Positions 27,755 through 37,075 of a DNA stretch of 54,761 nucleotides are shown piece by piece (the stretch's first letter is position 1; every line of letters begins with the position of its first letter). The DNA is from Microbulbifer agarilyticus S89 (lineage in GTDB: Bacteria > Pseudomonadota > Gammaproteobacteria > Pseudomonadales > Cellvibrionaceae), in contig NZ_AFPJ01000054.1 of assembly GCF_000220505.1 (NCBI RefSeq), positions 1 through 54,761 of the forward strand. The letters run 5' to 3'. Under the pieces are notes generated by a model. The model searched no databases and was not told where the DNA came from. It saw only the letters and a program-made list of their open reading frames with translations. The position numbers and the translations under genes are program-made.

Positions 27755-28903
27755 TTAATACAGCTGCGGGCCGCTGTTGTTGTCGTTGTCGCCGGCCAGG
27801 CTTAGTTCGTCGGCCGCGCTGTTGAGGTACTCGGCGTCGGATTCGGACTTGAGCTTGATCATCAGGCGCAGGTCGTTCGCGGAGTCGGCGTGGGCGAGGG
27901 CGTCTTCGTAGGTGATTTCGCCGCGGTCGTACAGTTCGTACAGCGCCTGGTCGAAGGTCTGCATGCCCTGCTCGGTGGAGCGCTTCATCAGCTCTTTCAT
28001 TTTGTGCACCTCACCTTTACGGATCAGGTCCGACATCAGTGGGGTGTTGATCATGATTTCGAGACAGGCACGGCGGCCGTCACCGTCCGGCGTCGGTACC
28101 AACTGCTGGGCGACCATGGCGCGCAGGTTGAGCGACAGGTCCATCCACAGTTGTTCGTGGCGGTCTGCCGGGAAGAAGTGAATGATCCGGTCCAGCGCCT
28201 GGTTGGCGTTGTTGGCGTGCAGGGTACACAGACACAGGTGGCCAGTTTCTGCGAAGGCGATGGCGTGGTCCATGGTTTCCCGCGAGCGCACCTCACCAAT
28301 GAGGATGACGTCGGGGGCCTGACGCAGGGTGTTTTTCAGGGCGGTCTCGAAGGAGTCGGTGTCGAGGCCGACTTCGCGTTGGGTAACGATACAGCCGCGG
28401 TGCTGGTGGATAAATTCGATGGGGTCTTCGATGGAGATGATGTGACCCTTCGAGTTTTCGTTACGGTGGCCGATCATGGAGGCCAGCGAGGTGGATTTAC
28501 CGGTACCGGTTGCACCCACAAAGATGATCAGGCCGCGTTTGGTCATGGCCAGCTCTTTGAGCTGCTCGGGCAGGCCGAGTCCGTCGATGGTGGGAATCTT
28601 GGTTTCGATTCGACGCAGTACCATGCCGACGAGGTTGCGCTGGAAGAAGGCGGATACCCGGAAGCGGCCGACGTTGCGCAGGGAGATGGCGAAGTTGAGT
28701 TCTTTGTTTTCGGAGAACTCTTTTTTCTGCCGGTCGTTCATGATGCCGACAACCATTTCCCGGGCTTTTTCCGGGGACAGCGGTGTGGTGGTGACGGGAA
28801 CGATTTTGCCGTGCAGTTTGATGGAGGCGGGTACGCCGGCGGTGATGAACAGGTCGGATGCGCCTTTTTCACTCACCAGTTGTAAGAGTCGTTCGATTTC
28901 CAT
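27755..28903 (-). CDS. pilU: Type IV pilus retraction ATPase PilU
   Basis: A 382-residue PilT/PilU ATPase. Walker A GATGTGKST is at 130-138, the Asp box IEDPIEF follows, Walker B is LIGEVRSRETMDHAI, and the His box reads TLHANNANQALDR. The initial MEIERLLQLVSEKGASDLFI and the longer C-terminal tail (ending SLAGDNDNNSGPQLY) mark PilU rather than PilT. It supports PilT-driven retraction in twitching and DNA uptake. pilT lies upstream on the same strand, but 245 bases away rather than adjacent. Confidence 0.93.
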   Translation of the reverse strand: MEIERLLQLVSEKGASDLFITAGVPASIKLHGKIVPVTTTPLSPEKAREMVVGIMNDRQKKEFSENKELNFAISLRNVGRFRVSAFFQRNLVGMVLRRIETKIPTIDGLGLPEQLKELAMTKRGLIIFVGATGTGKSTSLASMIGHRNENSKGHIISIEDPIEFIHQHRGCIVTQREVGLDTDSFETALKNTLRQAPDVILIGEVRSRETMDHAIAFAETGHLCLCTLHANNANQALDRIIHFFPADRHEQLWMDLSLNLRAMVAQQLVPTPDGDGRRACLEIMINTPLMSDLIRKGEVHKMKELMKRSTEQGMQTFDQALYELYDRGEITYEDALAHADSANDLRLMIKLKSESDAEYLNSAADELSLAGDNDNNSGPQLY

Positions 28904-28968
28904 TTTTATTTACCGCTGTCGGTTTTATTCGGGGCCCGGACTTGCTCTGTTTGTGTCCGGTGGCGGCC

Positions 28969-29086
28969 GGACGCCGGGTGCGGGTTTTCAGGACCGGGCT
29001 AGGCGCCCCCCTGCGAATACATCCCTGTACGCTTCGTCGGCAACATCCTTGTTACCGACGATCCTGAAAACCCGCACCCGGCATCC
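28969..29086. repeat. Long inverted repeat between pilU and pilT
   Basis: Arms at 28973-28993 and 29062-29082 are perfectly complementary over 21 bases; with one mismatch they extend to 28969 and 29086. The 68-base interior has its own stem, GTCGG...CCGAC (29037-29060). No T tract follows, so it is not a plain terminator. The interior ...GAATACATCCCTGTA... recalls dispersed intergenic repeats I have seen in related marine genomes; this is a memory-based impression. Confidence 0.7.
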
Positions 29087-29148
29087 AGCCTTCAATTATT
29101 GCTTCCGTACTTTGTAAGCGCTCGTTCAATTAACGCTGAAAGTGCCGT

Positions 29149-30183
29149 TTAGAAATTCTCCGGCATCTTCGCTTTCTCGCGCGCCACTTCACGGCTGATG
29201 ATGCGTTTCTCTACCAGGTCCTGCAGGCACTGGTCCATGGTCTGCATGCCCACGTTGGCACCGGTCTGGATGGCGGAGTACATCTGCGCGATTTTGTCTT
29301 CGCGGATCAGGTTCCGGATCGCCGGGGTGCCACGCATGATTTCATGGGCTGCCACGCGGCCGCCGCCGTTGCGCTTGAGAAGGGTTTGCGAGATTACTGC
29401 CTGCAGGGATTCCGAGAGCATGGAGCGCACCATGGCTTTTTCTTCCGCGGGGAATACGTCGACGACACGGTCGATGGTCTTGGCGGCGGAGGTGGTGTGC
29501 AGGGTGCCGAAGACCAGGTGGCCGGTTTCTGCGGCGGTCAGTGCCAGGCGGATGGTTTCCAAGTCTCGCATCTCACCAACCAGGATGATGTCCGGGTCTT
29601 CACGCAGTGCGGAGCGCAGTGCTTCGGCGAAGCCATGGGTGTCGCGGTGGACTTCCCGCTGGTTGACCAGGCACTTTTTGGATTCGTGCACGAATTCGAT
29701 CGGGTCCTCTACGGTGAGGATGTGCTCGTATTTGTTGTCGTTGATGTAGTCGATCATCGCCGCCAGCGAGGTGGACTTACCGGAACCGGTAGGTCCGGTA
29801 ACCAGAACGAGGCCGCGCGGGGTGTCGGAGATCTGCTTGAATACTTGGCCCATCCCCAGGTCTTCCATGGTGAGTACCTTGGAGGGAATGGTCCGGAATA
29901 CGGCGCCGGCGCCGCGGTTGTGGTTGAACGCGTTCACACGGAAGCGGGCCACACCGGGGACTTCGAAGGAGAAGTCGGTTTCCAGGAACTCTTCGTAGTC
30001 CTTGCGCTGCTTGTCGTTCATGATCTCGTAGATCAGGCCGTGCACCTGCTTGTGCTCCATGGGCGGCAGGTTGATACGGCGCACATCGCCATCTACCCGG
30101 ATCATCGGGGGCAGGCCGGCGGAGAGGTGCAAATCCGAGGCATTCTGCTTGGCGCTGAAGGCGAGGAGTTCTGTAATGTCCAT
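29149..30183 (-). CDS. pilT: Type IV pilus twitching motility ATPase PilT
   Basis: A 344-residue retraction ATPase, the standard PilT length. MDITELLAFSAKQNASDLHLSAG starts the family; Walker A GPTGSGKST is at 130-138, Asp box VEDPIEFVHES, Walker B LVGEMRDLETIRLAL and His box TLHTTSAAKTIDR follow. The C-terminal AIRNLIRED retraction signature is present. I start at ATG 30183; the frame runs on upstream into divergent yggS but is not PilT-like. Together with pilU it implies functional type IV pili encoded elsewhere. Confidence 0.96.
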   Translation of the reverse strand: MDITELLAFSAKQNASDLHLSAGLPPMIRVDGDVRRINLPPMEHKQVHGLIYEIMNDKQRKDYEEFLETDFSFEVPGVARFRVNAFNHNRGAGAVFRTIPSKVLTMEDLGMGQVFKQISDTPRGLVLVTGPTGSGKSTSLAAMIDYINDNKYEHILTVEDPIEFVHESKKCLVNQREVHRDTHGFAEALRSALREDPDIILVGEMRDLETIRLALTAAETGHLVFGTLHTTSAAKTIDRVVDVFPAEEKAMVRSMLSESLQAVISQTLLKRNGGGRVAAHEIMRGTPAIRNLIREDKIAQMYSAIQTGANVGMQTMDQCLQDLVEKRIISREVAREKAKMPENF

Positions 30184-30279
30184 ACTGCTACCTTTATTCT
30201 TCTTACATTCACTGGTCGATATGACGCGGGGGCCGCAAGCACATAGAATGCCCGCCGAGCAAAAGTTGGGTCCCAGTAT

Positions 30280-30975
30280 ATGCGCAAAGGGTCTATCCCC
30301 GAAAACCTGAATTCCGTCGCTGAGCGAATTGTCACAGCTTGCCGCAGTTGTGACCGGCAAGCCGAGGATGTCACGTTGCTGGCGGTGTCCAAAACCCGCC
30401 CGGCGGCGGACCTGCGGGCAGCCTATGCGGCGGGTCAGCGCCATTTTGGCGAGAACTACCTGCAAGAGGCGCTGGATAAACAGGCGGAATTGGCCGATTG
30501 CGCCATCACCTGGCACTTCATTGGCCCGCTGCAGTCGAACAAAACCCGCGATGTGGCGGGGCACTTCCACTGGATGCACACGGTCGAGCGGTTAAAAATT
30601 GCGCGCCGCCTGTCGGAGCAGCGCCCGGTGGATATGCCGCCACTGAACGTGTGCCTGCAGGTCAATATCGATGGAGAGGATAGCAAGTCCGGGGTGAGTG
30701 CGGAGGCGCTGCCGGAATTGGCCGCGGCGGTGGCGGCGCTGCCCAACCTGCAGTTGCGTGGCCTGATGGCGATCCCCGCGCCGCGCGGCGCATCGGAAGA
30801 CCAGCGCACGCCGTTTATTCAGCTGGCGGCATTGCTGGACGCGCTCAAGTCCCAGCTGCCGGATCAGCCACTGGATACACTGTCGATGGGAATGTCGGGG
30901 GATATGGAGGCGGCGATATTCAGCGGTGCGACCATCGTGCGCATCGGCACGGATATCTTCGGCCGCCGGGATTAG
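30280..30975 (+). CDS. YggS family PLP homeostasis protein
   Basis: A 231-residue member of the YggS/PLPBP family, which keeps pyridoxal phosphate and amino-acid pools balanced. The PLP lysine is Lys38 in AVSKTRP; HFGENYLQEALDK, WHFIGPLQSNK and SMGMSGDMEAAI are all conserved. It is divergent from pilT, a common order. proC-yggT usually follow directly; here an S9 peptidase gene on the other strand separates them. Confidence 0.94.
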   Translation: MRKGSIPENLNSVAERIVTACRSCDRQAEDVTLLAVSKTRPAADLRAAYAAGQRHFGENYLQEALDKQAELADCAITWHFIGPLQSNKTRDVAGHFHWMHTVERLKIARRLSEQRPVDMPPLNVCLQVNIDGEDSKSGVSAEALPELAAAVAALPNLQLRGLMAIPAPRGASEDQRTPFIQLAALLDALKSQLPDQPLDTLSMGMSGDMEAAIFSGATIVRIGTDIFGRRD

Positions 30976-31033
30976 CCCGGGCGCATGCTGCGACCAGACT
31001 AATCCGGGGGTTGCGTATGAGAGCAGAGCGGAA

Positions 31034-33070
31034 TTAACGCTCGGCGCGCATCTCTTTGCTGGTCTCGGTCTGCCAGCTGGATACCGGTTTCTCGAGCAGG
31101 TGTTCGGAGAAGAACATCGCGGTGACCTGTGAATAGATATCGCGGTTTTCCTTCTTGCGATAGCCGTGCCCCTCGTTCAGCGCGTTCATGTACCACACCG
31201 GCTTGCCGCCTTCGCGCAGTGCCGCAACAATCTGCTCTGCTTCGGTGACCGGCACACGCGGGTCATTTTCACCCTGTACCACGAACATGGGCACCCGAAT
31301 CTTCTCCACATTGTTGCTCGGGCTGATGCGCTCCAAGAAGGCGCGCATATCCGGGTTGCGCTCATCCCCGTATTCCACCCGGCGCAGGTCGCGGCGGTAG
31401 TCGCGGGTATTGGTCAGGAAGGTGACGAAGTTGGAGATGCCCACGATATCCACCGCGGCGCGCAAACGGTCGCTATAGTGCATGGCACTGGCCAGGACCA
31501 TATAGCCGCCGTAGCTGCCGCCGAATACCGCAACGCGGTCCGCATCGAGATCGGGCTGGGTTTCGATCCAGTCCAGCAGGGCGCCGATATCACGCACCGA
31601 GTCTTCGCGTTTGAAGCCGTTATCCAGTGCCACGTAGGTTTTGCCGTACCCGGCGGAGCCGCGCACATTCGGAGCAATGACCGCCGCGCCCAGCTTTTCC
31701 AGCCACAACTGATAGGTGCTGCTGAAGTAGGGGCGGTACTGGGCTTCCGGGCCGCCGTGGATGGAGATGATCACCGGCGCCGGGCCTTCTGTGTCGCGCG
31801 GGCGGTATACAAACGCGGGGATCTTGCGCGGTTCGCCATTCACCTCGTCAAAGGTGGGGTAGTGCACCAGCTCGGGCTCCACGAATTTGTCGGTATCCAG
31901 GCCGCCCACTTCGCTGTAGGTCCAGCGCTGTAGCCCGGCGTAACGCAGCGGGTTGCTGCGCAGGTTCAGGACAAAAGTATCGGTCGGGGTTTTGGGGGTG
32001 TTGATGGACAGGGCGAGCTGATTGCCGTCGTCATTAAACGCCAGGCCGCCAATGACCCCGATTGGCATATCGTCGACCTTGCGGTAGCGCATGGAGCGGG
32101 GGTCGATGAGGTACAGCTGATCCATACCGTTTTCATTCACGGTGAAGGCGCCGCGGCGGCGGTCCTCGCTGAATGCCACCGAGGCAACATCCCAGGCTAT
32201 ATCGCCGGTGATTACGCGCTCTTCTCCGTTGCTGAGGTCGTGGAAAACCAGCTCGGCAAATTCACCGCGGCGGTCGGATACGAAGAAAACCCCGTTTCCG
32301 TTGGCGGTGAAATCTGCCGCGTAGTTGCGCGACTGGTTGTCCTTGTCGCCGGCGATCAAGCGTAAATCGCCGCTTTCCAGGTCCAGAACATGCACCAGCG
32401 AATTGGTGGAGGAGATGTATTGCTGTACCAGCAATCGGCGGTTGTCGGCGCTGAAGGATACCGGCCCCCACCAGCTGCCGTCCGGTGATTCGAGGGCGAG
32501 GGTGCTGGTCTCGCCATTTTCTTCCATGCGGGTTATCCACAGGTCATTGGCGCGGCCGTCGCGGCGGGTGCTCTGGTAGGCAAGCAGGGAGCCATCCGGG
32601 CTCCAGGTGATGGCGCTATTGCGGGATTCACCATCGGAGAGCATGCGGCTTTCGCCGATGGTCGCATCGAACAGGAAGATCTGCGCATCCTCGCTGCCAC
32701 CGGCATCCATGGTAAATGCCAGCTCATTGGATCCCGGGCGTGGCTCCACCTGCCCAACCGGCTCCTGAAAGAAAGTCAGCTGCTGGCGCGCGCCGCCCGG
32801 CTGATCTATTCGGTGGATCTGGTTTACGTCCCCGAAGCGGGTGGAAACAAAAAGCGCATCGCCTTCCTCGGTCCAGCCAAGTACCGCGGCGGAGCGCACA
32901 TTCTGGTAGCGGTTCAGGTCTTCCGCGACCTTGTCGGGGATAGCGGGTATATCTTCAAGAACGAGATTGCCGTTATTGAGGGTGCGGGTTTCCACAGCTG
33001 CGGATACCACTGCAGACCAGGCAATACCCGACGCGAGCAACAGCGATGCAAACATACGGTGTTTGTTCAT
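31034..33070 (-). CDS. Secreted S9 family peptidase (prolyl oligopeptidase type)
   Basis: A 678-residue protein with a signal peptide (about 1-25, ending SAA-V). The N-terminal part (about 40-400) is a beta-propeller with WD40/TolB-like repeats. The C-terminal alpha/beta hydrolase has the nucleophile in FGGSYGGYM (near residue 517), Asp in VVQGENDPRVP and His in NEGHGYRKKEN. It should cleave short peptides in the periplasm. It sits on the opposite strand between yggS and proC and looks like an insertion into a conserved gene pair. Confidence 0.92.
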   Translation of the reverse strand: MNKHRMFASLLLASGIAWSAVVSAAVETRTLNNGNLVLEDIPAIPDKVAEDLNRYQNVRSAAVLGWTEEGDALFVSTRFGDVNQIHRIDQPGGARQQLTFFQEPVGQVEPRPGSNELAFTMDAGGSEDAQIFLFDATIGESRMLSDGESRNSAITWSPDGSLLAYQSTRRDGRANDLWITRMEENGETSTLALESPDGSWWGPVSFSADNRRLLVQQYISSTNSLVHVLDLESGDLRLIAGDKDNQSRNYAADFTANGNGVFFVSDRRGEFAELVFHDLSNGEERVITGDIAWDVASVAFSEDRRRGAFTVNENGMDQLYLIDPRSMRYRKVDDMPIGVIGGLAFNDDGNQLALSINTPKTPTDTFVLNLRSNPLRYAGLQRWTYSEVGGLDTDKFVEPELVHYPTFDEVNGEPRKIPAFVYRPRDTEGPAPVIISIHGGPEAQYRPYFSSTYQLWLEKLGAAVIAPNVRGSAGYGKTYVALDNGFKREDSVRDIGALLDWIETQPDLDADRVAVFGGSYGGYMVLASAMHYSDRLRAAVDIVGISNFVTFLTNTRDYRRDLRRVEYGDERNPDMRAFLERISPSNNVEKIRVPMFVVQGENDPRVPVTEAEQIVAALREGGKPVWYMNALNEGHGYRKKENRDIYSQVTAMFFSEHLLEKPVSSWQTETSKEMRAER

Positions 33071-33321
33071 GGGCTTTCCTTATTGCTTGTATCTTTATTC
33101 TTTGAATCTCTGGTGTGTACTGTCATTGCCATGGTATCCAACTCACTAGTGGATACCACCGCTAGCGGGCGCATTTGCGGTCAGCCGACACCGGCCGGCG
33201 AGGATTTCAATTGCGCAGCCGAGTAGCCATAATTCGCGGCGAGAAAATTCGCGTGCAAGAGCAGCGATAATGCATGGCTACCGCTAGCCTTACACAGCGG
33301 CCAGCAAAGAGGAGTGAAAGG

Positions 33322-34158
33322 GTGTCAGGACAACAGCATTCAGCGATGGTGTTTATCGGCGGTGCCGGCAATATGGCGGGCGCAGTGATTGGTGGCATGG
33401 TGGCCAACGGTTACCCGGCGGATAAGATCGTTGCGACCGGGCGCGACGAGCACAAGCTCAAGGCGTTTTGTGATCGCACCGGCGTACATGGGCGTACCGA
33501 TAACCTGACGGCGGTACAAGAGGCCGACGTAATCGTGCTGTCGGTGAAGCCCCAGGGCATGCAGGCCCTGTGCAAAACCATCGCCGCCGAAGTGAGTGCC
33601 CGCAAACCGCTGGTGATTACGCTGGCGGCCGGTATTCCCGTATCGGCGTATCAGCGCTGGCTCGGTGCCGGTGTGCCCATTGTGCGCGCCATGCCGAATA
33701 CCCCGGCGCTGGTAGGCACCGGCGTGACCGGTCTCTTTGCCGGCGAGGGTGTCACCGATGAGCACAAATCCGTCGCTACGCAGATGGCGCAGGCGGTGGG
33801 TATTGCCCAGTGGGTGGCAGAGGAGTCCGGCATCGACGAAATCATCGCGGTGTCCGGCTCGGGCCCCGCATACTACTTTCAATTTATGGAATCCATGATC
33901 GATGCGGCGGAGAAGGCCGGCATGGATCGCGCCGACGCCGAGCGCCTCACCTTGCAAACCGCTCTGGGCGCGGCGAAACTTGCGGTGGCCGCGGATGTGG
34001 ATGTGGCGCAACTGAAGCGCAATGTGATGTCGCCCAATGGCACCACCGAGCGGGCGATCAAGCGTTTTCAGGAGGGCGGCCTGCCACAACTGGTGGAGCA
34101 GGCGATGGCCGACTGCGCGGCGCGCGCAGCGGAAATGGCGCAAGAACTGGATAAGTAA
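33322..34158 (+). CDS. proC: Pyrroline-5-carboxylate reductase
   Basis: A 278-residue enzyme making proline from pyrroline-5-carboxylate. The NAD(P)-binding start MVFIGGAGNMAGAVIGG and the signature SGSGPAYYFQFMESM and LAVAADVDVAQLKRNVMSPNGTTERAI are present. The N-terminal FIGGAGNM replaces the more usual FIGAGNM. I start at GTG 33322, seven bases after AGAGGAG; an ATG at 33274 would add 16 unconserved residues. yggT follows after 12 bases. Confidence 0.94.
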   Translation: MSGQQHSAMVFIGGAGNMAGAVIGGMVANGYPADKIVATGRDEHKLKAFCDRTGVHGRTDNLTAVQEADVIVLSVKPQGMQALCKTIAAEVSARKPLVITLAAGIPVSAYQRWLGAGVPIVRAMPNTPALVGTGVTGLFAGEGVTDEHKSVATQMAQAVGIAQWVAEESGIDEIIAVSGSGPAYYFQFMESMIDAAEKAGMDRADAERLTLQTALGAAKLAVAADVDVAQLKRNVMSPNGTTERAIKRFQEGGLPQLVEQAMADCAARAAEMAQELDK

Positions 34159-34170
34159 TAAGGAAGCCTA

Positions 34171-34776
34171 ATGGCCAACACCTTCAGCAATATTGGCGTA
34201 TTCATTCTCGCCACCGTCGGGATTCTGTTTCTGTTCGCGGTGCTGCTGCGCTTTATGCTGCAGCTGGCGCGGGCCGATTTTTACAATCCGATTTCGCAGG
34301 GCATCGTCAAGGTGACCAACCCGCTGCTGCGCCCACTGCGTAAAATCGTACCGGGCGTGTTCGGTATCGATATGGCTTCGCTGGTGCTCGCACTGCTGGT
34401 GGGTTGGGTGATGATTATGGGTGCTGGGTTTCTTGCCGGTGCCGGCATGCTGAATCCGCTGAGTGCCCTGCTGTGGTCGCTGCTGGGTGTGCTGATGACG
34501 CTGATCGCCATCCTGTTTGTGGGCATGCTGATCTCGATCGTGGTCAGCTGGATAGCGCCGCAAAGTTCCCACCCGGCACTGATGCTGCTGCGCCAGCTGC
34601 TGGAGCCTGTGTACGCGCCGGTGCGCAAGATCATTCCACCGCTGGGGGTGATCGATATCAGCCCGATCTTCGTGTTCATCCTGCTGACCGTGGCCGATAA
34701 GCTGCTGGTGGGATTTGCGCAAAGCGCGAGCATGCCGCAACTGGTATACAACCTGTTCTGGCATATCCCCTTTTAA
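34171..34776 (+). CDS. YggT family membrane protein
   Basis: A 201-residue inner-membrane protein with two tandem YGGT repeats. Each has paired helices and a conserved RADFYNPISQGIVKVTNPLLRPLRKIVP or LRQLLEPVYAPVRKIIPPLG stretch (family knowledge; parts shown). Its function is unsettled; a link to osmotic stress or cell division has been proposed. It follows proC closely, the usual order in gammaproteobacteria. Confidence 0.92.
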   Translation: MANTFSNIGVFILATVGILFLFAVLLRFMLQLARADFYNPISQGIVKVTNPLLRPLRKIVPGVFGIDMASLVLALLVGWVMIMGAGFLAGAGMLNPLSALLWSLLGVLMTLIAILFVGMLISIVVSWIAPQSSHPALMLLRQLLEPVYAPVRKIIPPLGVIDISPIFVFILLTVADKLLVGFAQSASMPQLVYNLFWHIPF

Positions 34777-34984
34777 GACTTTTGGGGGCCGCCATGCCGG
34801 CCCCTCGCGTTCCTCAACGTGTCATAACTGTCAGCACGCGTTTTCTCCCTCCGCATTTCACTTTTCTGCAGTTATCCAGTTCGCGAAATCCCGGTACCAG
34901 GGTTTAACTCCGGGCGCGCATGCTGGAAAATGTCCGGTGAAATTGTAAATTTGTCTGAAGTAGTAAGAATAAGAACTCCCAAAC

Positions 34985-36952
34985 ATGGAAGATGTGACCT
35001 TGCGCCAGCATATAGCCGACTACGATCTCTGGAAGAAAGGGTTGGATACGCAGTTCAACCGGTTTAGCCAGTGGCTGGAAGAGCACTTCCCCAACTCTGC
35101 CGGCGCCCGCCAAGTAGTGCAGCAGGCGCGCCAGCTGTTGGTAGACGACCAGTTCACCGTTGCGCTGGTAGGCGAGTTCTCCCGCGGTAAGACCGAGCTG
35201 ATCAACGCGCTGCTGTCGCACACCTATGGCAAGCGGCTGCTGCCTTCGCGCCCCGGCCGCACCACCATGTGCCCCACCGAAATATACAGCGATGGCACCG
35301 AGCAGGCTTCGGTGCGGCTGCTGCCAATCGAGACCCTGGCCACCAATACCAGCCTGGAAAGCTTCCGCCGCATCCCGCAGAAGTGGGTCAACTTCGACTT
35401 TGACCCGGACGATGCCAGCGCCACCCGCGAAGCGCTGATGAAAGTCGCCGCCACCAAGGCGGTGACCCCGGAAGAGGCCGCGCGCTACGGTTTCGACCGC
35501 CGCCACCTGGACGGCAACGGCAACCTGGTGCAGATCCCGGCGTGGCGCTACGCGCTGATCTCCCTGCCGCACCCGCTGTTGGCGCAGGGCCTGCGCATTA
35601 TTGATACCCCCGGGCTCAATGCCCTGGGTAACGAACCGGAATTGACCCTGTCCACCCTGCCGAGTGCACAGGCCGTGGCCTTTCTGCTCTCCGCCGATGC
35701 CGGTGTCAGCGGTACCGACCTGAATATGTGGGAAACCCACCTGGTGCCGCTCAAGGAGCATCGCGGTACCGCGGTGATGGCACTGCTGAACAAAATTGAC
35801 GTGCTGTGGGACGACCCGGACGAAGACTCAGACCAGATGCTGCGCAAGATGCGCGCCGAGGTGAGCAAACTGTTGTCGCTGCCACAGGAAAATGTGGTCG
35901 GCGTCTCCGCGAAAAAAGCCCTGTTGGCGCGTGCCGAGCGGGACCCGGTGCTGTTGCAGCAGAGCGCCTTCGGTGAGTTTGAGAAGCTGCTGGTGCAACG
36001 CTTGATGGAGCACCGCGATAAGGTGGCCAACCACCGTTCGCTACATCAGGCGCTGACTCTGATGGCCGACACCCGCGACTTGTTGAAGAACCGCCTCAAC
36101 AGTGGCCGCGCCACCCTCGACCACCTGAAGCGCCGCGGCTCCGCCAGCCCGGAACAGTTCGAAGAGCTGAAGCAACTGCACGCGACCGCCAAGGAGCAGC
36201 ACAAGTACTGTCACCAGGAACTGCTGACCCTGAAATCCAGCCAGCGCATGCTCGCCCGCCAGCGCGCCTCCCTATTGGCGCCAGTCTCCAGTCAGCAGCT
36301 GCAGCAGCTGATTGACGAGACGCGTACCGCGTTGAACGAGCGCTGGTCGCCGCTGGGACTGGCCCGTGCCATCGACGGTTTTATGGGTGGCGTGGAAAAT
36401 CAGTTGTCCAACCTTGAGCGGGAAGTGGACCAGACCAACCGTCTGGTAGACGCCATCTACGACCGCTCGACCCTGAACAATATTGTCTCTAACGAGCAGC
36501 ACTTTGATATTGCTGGTTTCCGTGCGGCGCTGCGTGGCCTGCACCGCCAGGCGGCACAATTGCGCCGTTCACCGCAGCTGCTGCTGGCGCGACGCAATCG
36601 CCTGACCGAACGCTTTGTGGCAACCCTCGCCAACGAGGTGGGCCGCATGTACAGCCAGATGATCTCCTCCGTTGATGGCTGGCTGGAACAGGTACTCGAG
36701 CCGCTGAAACAGCATGTGCAGTACCAGAAGCATTTGCTGAACCGCCACATGATCAAGCTCACCGAGCTGAAGCAGAAAACCCAGAGCAAGCGCACCGACC
36801 TGCGGGCTTTGGAAGAAGAGTTGGTACGCAACCACAGCGCGCTGGGTGGGCTGGAAGATCTGCTCAAGCACACCAAGGCGGCGCCCCAGCCGATTGCACC
36901 GGCACCGGTTGCGGATAACGTGACGCCGCTGAAGGCGCCGGCGACTTCCTAA
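34985..36952 (+). CDS. Dynamin-like GTPase
   Basis: A 655-residue bacterial dynamin-family protein. The G1 loop GEFSRGKT is at 63-70, G2 Thr lies in RPGRTTMCPTE, G3 is DTPGLNALG and G4 is LNKIDVLWDD. About 300 residues of helical stalk follow, with coiled-coil stretches (about 365-425 and 575-625). No membrane helix is evident, so membrane binding would be peripheral. Bacterial dynamins remodel or protect membranes, for example under stress or phage attack. It stands alone between yggT and metX with an IR-rich gap after it. Confidence 0.85.
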   Translation: MEDVTLRQHIADYDLWKKGLDTQFNRFSQWLEEHFPNSAGARQVVQQARQLLVDDQFTVALVGEFSRGKTELINALLSHTYGKRLLPSRPGRTTMCPTEIYSDGTEQASVRLLPIETLATNTSLESFRRIPQKWVNFDFDPDDASATREALMKVAATKAVTPEEAARYGFDRRHLDGNGNLVQIPAWRYALISLPHPLLAQGLRIIDTPGLNALGNEPELTLSTLPSAQAVAFLLSADAGVSGTDLNMWETHLVPLKEHRGTAVMALLNKIDVLWDDPDEDSDQMLRKMRAEVSKLLSLPQENVVGVSAKKALLARAERDPVLLQQSAFGEFEKLLVQRLMEHRDKVANHRSLHQALTLMADTRDLLKNRLNSGRATLDHLKRRGSASPEQFEELKQLHATAKEQHKYCHQELLTLKSSQRMLARQRASLLAPVSSQQLQQLIDETRTALNERWSPLGLARAIDGFMGGVENQLSNLEREVDQTNRLVDAIYDRSTLNNIVSNEQHFDIAGFRAALRGLHRQAAQLRRSPQLLLARRNRLTERFVATLANEVGRMYSQMISSVDGWLEQVLEPLKQHVQYQKHLLNRHMIKLTELKQKTQSKRTDLRALEEELVRNHSALGGLEDLLKHTKAAPQPIAPAPVADNVTPLKAPATS

Positions 36953-36969
36953 GTTGCACGCAATTTATG

Positions 36970-37023
36970 CGGTTAGCCGTGCCCCCGGGGGCACGGCGAC
37001 GAATGACCACAACACGCTAACCG
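36970..37023. repeat. Nested palindromes upstream of metX
   Basis: Outer arms CGGTTAGC (36970-36977) and GCTAACCG (37016-37023) enclose a perfect 22-base palindrome (36976-36997) centred on CCCCCGGGGG. Together they can form a branched structure 53 bases before metX. The inner palindrome may act as terminator for the dynamin-like gene, although no T tract follows. Confidence 0.55.
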
Positions 37024-37075
37024 GTGTACTCCAGTCCCCAGCTTTCGTAAACTTGGCGCCCCGCCCAGTAAGTAA

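Noticed and set aside
28969-29086. Inverted repeat between pilU and pilT as terminator
   Set aside because: Arms are 68 bases apart and there is no T tract on either side.
30184-30579. Upstream extension of pilT
   Set aside because: The added residues overlap yggS and PilT proteins begin at MDITELL.
36953-37075. SAM riboswitch before metX
   Set aside because: The palindromic structure does not match the SAM-I, SAM-II or SAM-IV cores I know, and no terminator or sequestered ribosome site is visible.
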